A stretch of 64,000 nt of DNA from Aphanomyces cochlioides (Eukaryota; Oomycota; Saprolegniomycetes; Saprolegniales; Verrucalvaceae), in NCBI GenBank assembly GCA_019828595.1, contig JAHQRK010000013.1:62001-126000 (forward strand), read 5' to 3'. The first letter of the stretch is position 1. Each line of letters starts with the position of its first letter. A program made the position numbers and the translations under genes. Shown piece by piece: positions 52,511-62,477 of this stretch. The notes under the pieces were generated by a model that did not search any database, was not told the DNA's origin, and was given only the letters and a program-made list of their open reading frames with translations.

Positions 52511-53704
52511 GGAGCATTGCTACACAAACAACTTTTGCAACAGGCGACAATCGAATTTTGGACAAGTTCTTGTAAGTAATAAAGACCCACAATGACTTCA
52601 TAAGCATGAAATTCCACTCCACTGATTGCCTCACATGCTCATGCGTTTGTTGAATATCATTTGATCGTCAGTGATGTTAGTCCCTTACATGAAATTCCAC
52701 TCCACTGATTGCCTCACATGCTCATGCGTTTGTTGAATATCATTTGATCGTCAGTGATGTTAGTCCCTTAAGTCGAAGCAAGGTTGTGTCATGGCGCCGG
52801 CCTTCCATAGGCCCAAAGAAGTGGATACAAATTCCATCAGGGGCAGAAATTGCTTGATAGCTCAAACAATGTTGCCCACTGTAGATTTGTCGCTGTAACT
52901 TTTGACCATTGCCGGTTGAAGCAATCCGAGTTGTTGCTACTTTCGTACCATCTATAAATCCAACATGGGTGATCCTTTGCTGGAAATTGCTTGGCAATAT
53001 CGATTCATGTTTCGTCGAACAAGTTTAAGGTTGAAGAATAGCAGTTCGCACCATCGATCATATATTTCATCAAGTACATGCAGAAATATCTCGCACAGGG
53101 CGGCTCTTGACCGGCCATAATTCTTAGTCATGTCATAAAAGCGAGTAGGAAACGCCATTCGGCCTAGGAGAATGCAAATGGCTTCATCTTGATGTGCTCG
53201 AAAGCGATACTCAGTCGCAATAACAGCAGGCAAGCCCAAAAGAAATCCAAGCTTCTTAATCCCAATCACGTCGAAGCGGTAATCCAAAATGGAGTTGCCG
53301 TCTGTCACATTCGCAAGGTTAATACGCACGGCAGGTATCAAAGGACGCTCCACAAAGGACATAACACACAGCCGAAGGAGGAGTCTTCGTCGCGGCGGGG
53401 TCTTCGCATGTGGCACGAGGAGTGCAAGCTCTTGGAGAGGAAGGACCATGTTGGCAAGTGTCAAAATTGGAAATGAACTGTCAAGAAATTCATTATCCGT
53501 CCAATTATACGGACGGCATGCAGAACTTGTTGGCCACAAGTCCATTCCCCAGCCGTTCCAGCCATTTATGGCAGATGAAATGTAAAATAAGCTGGCTGGG
53601 TGCTGGGCGGACGGTTTGCAGAACCTCTCTAATGCTGAGGAAATACTTGAAGTCGCGCTTCGCATGAGTTGAGAAGAGAGCCTCCAACCTCGTGCTTGTT
53701 GCAA
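52359..53704 (-). pseudogene. Harbinger DDE transposase, rearranged
   Basis: Minus strand: LDYRFDVIGIKKLGFLLGLP, EYRFRAHQDEAICILLGRMA, FYDMTKNYGRSRAALCEIFL, YDRWCELL; then, after a frameshift near 52990, HVGFIDGTK (first Asp), QIYSGQHCLSYQAISAPDGI, GPMEGRRHDTTLL (second Asp). Then a deletion plus an 83-bp tandem duplication replace the middle. The end survives as MRQSVEWNF (Glu), LSPVAKVVCVAMLLTNCH and DPPTLEEYLD to 52359. Convergent with the Myb-like gene at 51825. Confidence 0.82.
52605..52770. repeat. exact 83-bp tandem duplication
   Basis: 52605-52687 and 52688-52770 appear identical, starting CATGAAATTCCACTCCACTG. It lies inside the transposase gene and includes the codons around MRQSVEWNF, so duplication followed or accompanied the internal deletion. 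Confidence 0.9.
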
Positions 53705-53922
53705 TGCTCACAGCGAGTTGGAAACTACAGACTGATCTCCCTCAGTCTACTGCTAGCAATGTGGTAATGACTCTGTCTGGGCTTTTCTGTCAGGCCCACA
53801 GTGCTTGGCGCAGTTCAAAACAGACAAGCAAGACGGACCCAAGTGAGAGCTCACGTTGACCGTCGCTCGAGAGGCGAGTTTTGTCTCGTTTATGGTACGA
53901 CGCCATTCATTTTGCTATTCTA

Positions 53923-54144
53923 ATTGTTTCTTCACCGACTGCGCTAACTCGTCTTGCCTGGGTCTTGGAAATGCCACCTCCACCGCAAACCATCGCGCTG
54001 TGTCATGGCCAACTGCGCCAACCAAGTGTACGCCAGACAGCTCTCTGTGTGCGTCACGGAGGGCGTCCCAAAAGCCTCCACGAAAACTGTTCCTTGAGTC
54101 AACGCTTGGGCAAGTATTGCGCCCGTCATACCCGGGAATACTAG
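53923..54144 (+). pseudogene. WRKY19-like pseudogene, truncated
   Basis: The promoter (TCATTTTGC at 53907) is followed directly by NCFFTDCAN: the ATG and adjacent codons are gone. Frameshifts follow; repeats 2-3 are readable in another frame (ALCVRHGGRPKSLHE, NCSLSQRLGKYCARH) with one Cys changed to Ser. Ends abruptly at CGGGAATACTAG. 5' flank matches 47205-47436. Confidence 0.85.
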
Positions 54145-54233
54145 CTCGTGACAAAGCCATCCACGTCGAGATTATTGAATTTACCACCTACCTAAGGGAC
54201 TTGGGTGGGTTTGTTGCCTAGCCAGTTGGATAT

Positions 54234-54440
54234 CCACCTCCACCGCAAACCATCGCGCTGTGTCATGGCCAACTGCGCCAACCAAGTGTACGCCAGACAG
54301 CTCTCTGTGTGCGCCACGGAGGGCGTCCCAAAAGCCTCCACGAAAACTGTTCCTTGAGTCAACGCTTAATCTTTAGCTGAAGATTAAGCGTGCGCCAACC
54401 AAGTGTACGCCAGACAGCTCTCTGTGTGCGCCACGGGGGG
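54234..54440 (+). repeat. re-copied WRKY19-like pieces joined by a hairpin
   Basis: 54234-54367 repeats 53974-54107 (134 bp, offset 260, one visible difference GCGTCAC/GCGCCAC). 54391-54440 is a third copy of part of it (from TGCGCCAACCAAGTG). Copies 2 and 3 are joined by CGCTTAATCTT-TAGCTG-AAGATTAAGCG (54363-54390), a perfect 11-bp hairpin. A further TAATCTTTAG follows at 54442. Confidence 0.9.
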
Positions 54441-55136
54441 GTAATCTTTAGTTGAACAGTCACAGAGATTAGGTGAGCGACTCTTCAGCGCGTTCCCAAC
54501 TGTTGGGCCGTGGGTCTTATGCCGCCACTTCCAAATATACCAACTGTTTCTCTCTTTTGTTCCTCAACTCTAACTTTATCGACTCTTTAGCCCATCTGCC
54601 CCGGATGCACGGTGGAATTTAGTAGAGATGACCAGCCTGTCGTTCACTTGGATAAATCTCGACGCTTTTGGCGATTTGCACAAGCCACGCGGTGGGATAC
54701 GACGGAGGAACGTACAGTGCTCTTCCCCAAGAGAGACTAGAAGCTGGACGATACAATGAACATTGAAATGCCGCTCTACCAGAAGTAGGCGTCGTCTTCT
54801 CTCGCGATGAAGAGTTTGCATGGCGATAGATATGATGACCTCCAACTTCTACAACAGTGATCAAGTCGAGATTGATCCATCTGCTTGACGCAGCCAGCAT
54901 GCACGGCATGGTGCGACTGACAGTATATGCGAGATGTTAAAGGCGGATTCGGTGGCCGGCTCAAACTCTACCACGACCTCCATATGGCGCTGTCGTTGCC
55001 GTCCATGACGTGGAATGCTTACGATGACAGTGTGCAACGTCAAGCATTTAACTTGCCTTCCCCTTGACTCTTCAAATAAGGGCACCCATCGGCAAGGTGA
55101 CGGAAGTTTGCATGGATTTTCTTCTCAACTTGGCTC

Positions 55137-55295
55137 AAGGATGCTAGATTGCACATATCCGACAGGCACAACAAACAGCAGACTCTTCATTTCCCGCACT
55201 TGGTGTTTCCAAGCCAGTCGTCTCTCTTGCCCGGGAAATTCCTTGCAACAGCGCGTGCGCGGGGAATGACAGCCTACCTAGAGCATGGTATATCA
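55137..55295 (+). repeat. ~150-bp dispersed repeat, copy 3 of 4
   Basis: Very close to 58740-58895 (shared GAAATTCCTTGCAACAGCGC and GTGCGCGGGGAATGACA), more distant from 33800 and 37500. Confidence 0.75.
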
Positions 55296-55682
55296 AGAAT
55301 GAGTGTGTTGTCGCGTTGCATATTCCGAGGGAAGTGTGTACGAGGATATCTCAGATATCCCACTTCACCGAAGGTTAGGTCCTTCTGGAGGGGTGTCTGA
55401 TGTTGTTGCTGTTGGTGTACCCATTTCTTGAAATTTGTAAACTCACGAATTTCGAAGTAAATTAAATTGGTAATATGGGTATTGTGTATTGAACCCGAAT
55501 TACGAAGAATTTGACACAGCACACGATATGATAAATATTCCGACAAGTTTGACCTATTCTGACATGCCAATCCGACACATATGATTGGCTATCCTAAACC
55601 ACTGGAAAAACATTTGGTCAGTATTGTGGTTTTTTAAAACCACAATAGCAACAGTTTCTTCTTAAAATAAGAAACTGGAGTT

Positions 55683-55803
55683 GTGCGGAATAAATTTTGA
55701 CGCAACAATTGACGCATACAAATTTCAAGTGAAAAGAAATTGAATGTTTCGAACATGTTTTCAAACATTTAAAACGTTTGAAATTACACTATTTAATGGT
55801 CAC
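55683..55803. repeat. inverse copy of 17322-17450
   Basis: Blocks TGTGCGGAATAAATTTTGAC, CGCATACAAATTTCAAGTGA and CATTTAAAACGTTTGAAATT occur reverse-complemented at 17322-17450. Lies just 3' of the Crypton gene and could be its 3' end. Confidence 0.7.
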
Positions 55804-55926
55804 TTGCGTCACCTGCGCTACAGCTTTAAGCGTCCTGAAGCGCTTGCGGTGGCTTTTCAGCGACGTACCCTTGGAGGGTCTGACATGTATATGTTAGTTG
55901 TACTGGTTCGACTCCAGTCGTCGCTA

Positions 55927-58035
55927 CTACTCTTGATGGTTGATGTCGGGCATGTGAGCCTTCGGTGTTGGGTCTACAATTTTCCCACAAGCTTGGCGCT
56001 GCTGATACATTACGACAAGATGGTTGAGCGCTCCAGATCGATGAATCCTGCGCATTTCGCGAAGTACTGTTCCTCTGCTCTTTGCGTTTGGCGCTCTCTG
56101 GCTGACGAACTCAAGAAGCTTGGTTTGAGCTTGAATGCCGTAGCGAAGTACATCTTCTCGGATGCTTGGCGATTGTTCAATCAATTGAATCTCGTCAATG
56201 AAGAGCTTCATGTATCCGACGATTGCTTTCATCTCTGACTTCGCTTGGCGGCTAATGTCTTGGAACCACGGCCTTGGTGTTGTGGTGTACCATTCGAACC
56301 ATGCATCTGCCAATGACATGACTGCTGCTTTTCGACGTTTCGTCGTTTGAGGCTCCTGATTGATGTCTCGTGGCTCGACCGGTGGCACTGGAGGGTGAAC
56401 ACCTAGCCGCTCCTCAATCGCATCAAGTCTCTCGTGAAGCGCCTTGTTCATTGAAACCAGCTCTTTGATGATTGTGTCTTGCTGACACATGCTGGCTTTC
56501 TTGCTTGGTGACCCGCCGCGATATTGGCTATGGTGCGTGGATACGCGTCTCTCATGCGGCTGCATGACCTTTAAAGACAACAACAAGACATCTTCACACT
56601 CGACACCAACAGCTCGAAACGCATGGTCGACTTTGACGACGACTGGGCCAGCTGAATTGAGTCGTCAAAGCGTTGGAAAGTGCACAAGCAAAGCAGCCAT
56701 CAGCAAGTCCAAGACGTTGCGAGCCACATTGTAGTAATCACTGGCCAAGCCACTGCTATTCGCGAACAGTATATTGCGAGCGCGATCCACCACCGTTCGC
56801 TCGGTTGCACTCAAGCCGTCCAAGGTAGGCATTTGAATCGTGCTCTCTGATGGCCATCCGCTGAGCACTTTGGCAATCTTCTGATCTTCTGTAGACGTGT
56901 TGCATATGTATGCAAACGCTTTGTTTGTGGAAGTCAGATTCCATGCGCCACGGTCGAAAATCCACTGCAACTGGATGGAACTGTCAGCATTAGCGTGCTG
57001 CATGCCACCACGTCGAAAGCTGTGGGACGTCATGTCTTGTATCACTTTGGAGGAACCAACGACTCGCTTGAGTACTCGATTGATGTACGCATGGACGCCA
57101 GCGCTTGTGCCAATCGACGTGGTTGGAGTAGCATCTGATACTCCAGCATTCAGTGCGACTAGTGGTACACATTGGCCATACTCAATTGTTTCTACACTCT
57201 TAGATTGCGGTAAATGGCTCGGCAGCGATTGATGCGGCGACTTCTTGCACAGAAGAGCCAACGCGCAAGCGAGCAGTGGACACGTCTCGGCACATGCGTC
57301 TGGAAAGAGTGAAAGCGCTTGTTCGTCTGTCGTCTTGATTCGTACGAAGGTGACTGTGAGAACACCACCTGGAGCGACCCCTAGGTGTTGCTGCTGGACT
57401 TGTTCAAGATCAGACGCTCGCCCAAAGCAATGCCAGAGTAGGATTAGCATAGCAGCGTCTTGATAATCGGTCAAACACCTAGTGCTTTTATAGATGTGTG
57501 ACGTGAGCGTTTTCAATTCGTCCTTTGTACATGCGTGCGCTTTCTTAAAAATGTTACCTGTTTCGCGCCGCTTGCAGTATTTGTCGAGCGTTTGAGCCAT
57601 TTTTTGCAAACGATCCTGTATTGTGGCTTTCAAGTGGGGGTTTACCTCAAGTATCCAGTTCTTAGTTTGTCTGTAGTATTGTATCACTGACGTCTTAGCA
57701 AGCTTGCGGCCACGGTCGCCTTCGTCAAACGCAAGGAAAACGCCGAACTTATCCATGACAGCTTCCAATACCGCAGCTGTTGAATCCTTTGAAATACATT
57801 GCAAAACGTGGTCGAACGGAACGTTTTCAGATGCAACCCACCGCTTGAACGCATTTATGGCGTTCACCTTTGCGTTTGCTGTGTTTGAGGGAACGAGTCC
57901 TTTGAGCGAGTGTGCTGCCATCACTGTGAATATCCGCAAATGGTTTCGCACGACCTTTCGGATATGTATATCTCCTATATTTAGGACAATACCTAGGCTC
58001 AATCCGATATGTCGGAATAACTGAAAATATACCAT
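55927..58035 (-). pseudogene. Crypton tyrosine recombinase split by one TGA
   Basis: One frame over 702 codons with a single in-frame TGA at 56665-56667. The probable start is ATG 57921 (MAAHSLKGLVPSNTANAKVN); ATG 58035 is also open. N-terminal SAM-like/core-binding region, then the catalytic domain with LLWHCFGRASDLEQ (Arg I), TSHSFRRGGMQHAN (HxxR), and AYICNTSTEDQK (likely Tyr), AKVLSGW. After the TGA: VKVDHAFRAVGVECEDVLLL, a coiled-coil-like stretch (ISELVSMNKALHERLDAIEE-like), and LADAWFEWYTTTPRPWFQDI with GYMKLF, a GCR1_C-like DNA-binding domain typical of Cryptons. The related copy at 40210-41991 reads through at the TGA position. Cryptons insert by recombination, and no inverted ends are expected. 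Confidence 0.85.
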
Positions 58036-59209
58036 ATTTGATATTTTTACCTTGCGAATTGTATACTTTAAAGAAATATTTTGAGTGGATTCCGACAGAA
58101 TATGTCGGAATGGACTGGAATGACCAAAGTGAATATCGCACGTTTTGATTGGATGAAAATTCGTATTTAAATAGCTTTATAACTCTAAATGACGTATCTA
58201 TTGGCTATAAATAAAATTGCACTTAAACTACTGGTTAAAATAGATTACACAAAAATAGAGTAATGCCGGAATATTCATCATATTCAACGAAAACGATGCA
58301 AATATGAGAACAGTTAAGTATGCCAATAAGGTAATGTTATCCAAAAGAACACATTGGAACGAATGTACTGTATTCGCACAATTTATCGGTTGATGCGAGA
58401 TTTCTAGGAGATGGATGATTTGGAGTAAAATACACTAAAATTCATGACGTAAATTTGACTTCAGTTCCCAAAAATGGCTCGGGAATTGACAAATGAACAA
58501 ACAATTGTAAAAACCAACATTACACTTCCCTCGGATCCTAACGCAATGTGGAGCATTGCAAGCAGGACAAGTGGCTACACAGTGCGCTAACGAGGTCTAA
58601 TTTCTCACATTCCTACTGCAACGCTCCAAGTGCTCTCTCGATATTATGAATTTGAGTGGGGAGACAATGATGACAGTCACAAACTAGGGCAGTCATAGTG
58701 GAATTTTGCATGGATTTCCCTCTCAACTTGCCTCAAGAAAAGGATGCCAGGTTGCACATGTTCGACAGGCGCGACGTACAGCAAACTCTTCATTTACCGC
58801 ACGATGTTTCCATGCCAGCCGTCTCTCTTGCCCGGGAAATTCCTTGCAACAGCGCGTGCGCGGGGAATGACAACCTACCCAGAGATTGTTATATCAAGAA
58901 TGAGTGCGCTGTTGCGTCGTCTATGGCTACACAGTGCGCTAACGAGGTCTAATTTCTGACATTTCTTTTCATGAAGCTGCTTTCCTACTGCAACGCTCCA
59001 AGTACTCGTCTTGCTCTTTTGATATGATGAATTTAGAGTGGGGAGACAGAGGAATTATTTGAAAGCAACTGTGGTACAGTTGTTTTTTCAAATGCTATAA
59101 ATGGATATACCTCCCTGAGAAGCTGCCAAATCCGAATAATTATCAGAATATTAAACATGAAATTTCCTTGAATGAACATTGTATTTGAGAGCCTCACAAG
59201 GCCAAGACC
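58036..59209. other. AT-rich, no gene
   Basis: AT-rich 5' side of the Crypton, then the fourth copy of the 150-bp repeat (listed separately). CACAGTGCGCTAACGAGGTC occurs twice (58577 and 58931), bracketing that repeat. No gene. Confidence 0.4.
58740..58895 (+). repeat. ~150-bp dispersed repeat, copy 4 of 4
   Basis: Nearest to 55137-55295. Flanked on both sides by a short direct duplication containing CACAGTGCGCTAACGAGGTC. Confidence 0.75.
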
Positions 59210-59347
59210 AAGTCAAGTCGATCGCAGAGATCTCCATGGCCAAGACCAAGTCAAGTCGATTGAACATGGAGATCTCCATGGTCAAGTCAAGTTGAATGCA
59301 GAGATCTCGATGGTCAAGTCACGTTGAATGCAGAGATCTCGATGGCC
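59210..59347. repeat. minisatellite, four 32-38 bp units
   Basis: Units start at 59210, 59248, 59284 and 59316 with AAGTCAAGT or AAGTCACGT and each contains AGAGATCTC or GGAGATCTC and ATGGCC or ATGGTC. Non-coding. Confidence 0.8.
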
Positions 59348-59956
59348 AAGGCTAAACGCAAATATCAATACGACAACCAAGTACGGCACACAAGAGTCAC
59401 CGACTCTCAAGCATGCACACCCGGCCCGCTGCATGATGGATTTGAAAGCCTCGTGAAAGTCAAGGCGGCTTTCGTGCTGATGCCACTGGCGCTCCACGAA
59501 TAGCTAGTTATCTACCTGTTGTGGATGCCAGTGGCATCGGAACGCAAACTGCCTAGTCGTAGCCACCGTGGAGTGCGGCTGTATGCCCTCTGAATGACTG
59601 AATGGTGAAGATAAATGAATTGCCGGCACAACTACGACTTCGACGAGCTCAGGGAGGATCCGGTGTCCATCCCATGTGATGGCTTGCGGTTCTCGGACCT
59701 TAACCACGCGTGTGTTGTGTAACACTATTTAAACGTTCATTTGAGTTTGGTATTGTGTTGTTTAATAATACTGTAAGCTGTAGGAAGATTTTATATTTAC
59801 AGATATATGAGGGGTTTTGAAATTTCATGAAACCTTTGATAGATGATACTATTCAATATAAGAGGCAAATCAATTTCCGTCTCTGCATTTCGACGCCGAC
59901 TGAAGGCTGAAGGCACGACAAGATGACCCAAACGACCAATGCAGGTTGTATTGCGA
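59348..59956. other. no recognisable gene
   Basis: Two minus-strand frames of about 70 codons have no domain. Lies 3' of the tyrosine recombinase gene. Confidence 0.4.
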
Positions 59957-62177
59957 TTATCCCTGAAGATCCTCATGCTTTGCAATGAGGGCATACAATG
60001 TTGAGTGCATCATCTGCTCGAAATTTCGCACTTTCTCGTGGCTATGGTTCAAATCATTTCCGAGACGCTCAATGCACGTCACGAAGAGCGCCGCTCGTGA
60101 AGGATTATCGAGACGTGGGACACAATTCGGCTCGGTATCAGAGTAAGACATCAATGTCTTCATAACTTTTGAAAGCTTCGAGTAGCTCACACGATCGACC
60201 ATGCGGGGGAAGTCTTTTGGCGAGCGGAGCCGAAATGGTGGCAACTTCTGGGTGGGCATACCAGCCCACCACAAGTTCCACATGTCAAATAATTTCAATC
60301 TAGGGCACGTTAGAGTTGAATTTTGACGCTGGTCAGCTTGCGACCACCAAGGTGGCTCGACTTCAGCCGAGCTTGAACTCATGTTACTCGATTGAGCTGC
60401 ACATTTATCGGAGCCTGGTTGATGTTGTTTTTTGAGCTCATTGACAATTTTGGAGCAAAGTTCATCAATTGATGATGCAGACAAATCTTGAAAGGGTTGA
60501 GTAGAGTCGGTATGGTTAAGCCGTGACAGCACAATATCGCCGACAGTCGACGGCAACTCATTGATGTTTGATTGGATCTCTATCAGTTGACGCTGGAGGG
60601 TATTGATTTTGTCCGCTATAATGACATGGGGAGGGATCCCCGTTGCTTTCATTTTGGTCTTTTCATTAGATAAGCATCCCACCTCCACTCGATGAGTCAG
60701 CTTTGGCAATATATCAGACAGCCACACAGGTGAAAAGAACAGTGGATGCTTGTCGTCCAGTGTTTCTCGAAGCCACTTTTGGTGCCATACAAGAGAGGCC
60801 AGCATAAAAGGAACTGCAGATCGAAATGATGATGGGTAGAAGTCCATGTAACCAGGAAGAATCGCTTCCCACTCATGTAAATTGAGGACTTGGCCGACAA
60901 AATGTGGAGGAAGACTTGCAAAGTCTTTGGTATAGACATTCAATCCTATTAGATAATTAGACCAGACGAGTAGAATGACAAGCCTGCTGCAGCAAGACCA
61001 ACAAACTGGTCGCCACCAGGGCCAGAGAAAATGTAGCGGCCTTGGACTGGGCCAAGAGACCGTCCGGCGCGCAAGCACACAGAGACGTGGGTAGGACCAC
61101 CAGGATTATTCGAGAGCTCACTGACGACGCCTTTTCTAAATGAGTGGGTGCCAACTTCATCAGCAGTTATCCCTAGACTTAACATTTCATCTTGATGGCG
61201 CGAGCATGTCTTTGTCAGCCAAGCTGAAAACCGCTCCTTTGCATTATCACCAAAGACGATAGTCGAGGAGCTGCTCCTGCGGGCTCCACGAGTGAAAACA
61301 AGAAGTGCTAGACTATATGAATGCGTGGAGTTGTTTAAAGTGTAGCATAATTACCTCAAAATTGGACAAATATATGGGTCCTGAGGATTTGAAAAGACTC
61401 GACGAGGCGTGCAGTTCTTCCCCTCTTGGTCATTCTTCATCAATCCATATTGAATGACCAAAGCGTCACCTACATCAAGTGAAGCACTGCCTACATGTAT
61501 TAGCCCACCCTCCCAAGAAATGTGATCAAATCGAATTGACCCGACGGTAGCCGAGAGGGCAACAAGGTTCCAACAGAGCAGCAAGAATGAATGAGCATTT
61601 GGGTTGTCGCTGTAGCTTTCCCCTCGTTGAATGGCCTTTCTGGCCAAGAAATAGTAACCTTAGATTGTTTAGATATCACACAAGACAAATTTTACCATCG
61701 ATTGTCATTGGGTTCTTTCCCTCTCCTATTGGCATTTCTCCTTCTTCTTTCAATTGCGCGACTTTTCGCTTGTATCCACTCGAGAAATCTACTCAATGTC
61801 AGTATCATTCAAGTAACAAGACTACCAGAAAGGATTGTCGTGATTTCATCGGACATTTTCACCTTTGCTTCTCTATACAGATGCACAATCGCGCTTCTGC
61901 ATGCATTGATCGCTGAAGAAGATTTAAACTGTGTTTTGGCCGCTCGACTCTTGCGCACAGAGGTTGATTCATAATATAGAAACTGCTTGCAAACACTGGG
62001 GTCAAGAGGCAATCGAATCTTGCCGTTTTTAACGCAATTGGAGTGATTTTCGTCGAGCCAGCATTGCAGTCTCCGAAGGATAGTGTTGTATTGGTAGCGA
62101 GTTCTGCTTGACAGACGCATCTCCATCACGTCATCACCAACCTCACGTGTTTGCACCTCGTTCTCCTCGCAGCTCAT
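59957..62177 (-). CDS. Crypton-like tyrosine recombinase, five exons
   Basis: Proposed exons: 62177-61826, 61788-61696, 61658-61355, 61312-60985, 60946-59957. Introns are 37, 37, 42 and 38 nt; the first three are GT-AG, the last GC-AG. The spliced length is 2067 nt, an open frame of 688 codons plus stop. Junction residues read TTILSDFSSGYKRKVA, MTIDGYYFLARKAI, CPILSLALLVF and LAAAGLNVYTKD. Core-binding domain (YQYNTILRRLQCWLDENHSN), catalytic domain with GTHSFRKGVVSEL (HxxR) and GRYIF (possible Tyr). The C-terminal third has LQRQLIEIQSNINELP (coil) and a W-rich GCR1_C-like end (LWWAGMPTQKLPPFRLRSPK). At the usual Arg I site I see LVALSATVGSIR, so that Arg may be lost. Start at ATG 62177 is tentative. 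Confidence 0.75.
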
Positions 62178-62477
62178 TCGGCCTACCCTTGTCCTACCGT
62201 CGAGCAATTTACAAGTTAGATTCTGGTGTGCCGTCCTGCGAGGCCAAAGGGAAGTGGTCGAAACGCCAACAAATTGTACGGTTATTGTACTTTCACAAAA
62301 ACCATATATCTCATCATATTTCCCAATGATGCATATTTCAAGTGAAAATATATCACGTCTATAGGTCTCGTGAAATTTCATATTTCACACATTCTATCTG
62401 TATCCGGCGAATATATTTCACAAAAAACATCTATTTCATGTTAGTTGGGGGTTCACGAAACGGCGCTCCTCGAAACC

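Larger units (their letters stand above)
54441..55926. other. repeat fragments, no gene
   Basis: 54712-54750 belongs to the flank repeat also at 37305 and 48510. 55137-55295 and 55683-55803 are repeats listed separately. Nothing coding recognised. Confidence 0.4.

Noticed and set aside
59210..59347. Short repeats considered as CRISPR or origin iterons
   Set aside because: Contiguous, degenerate minisatellite units with no spacers.
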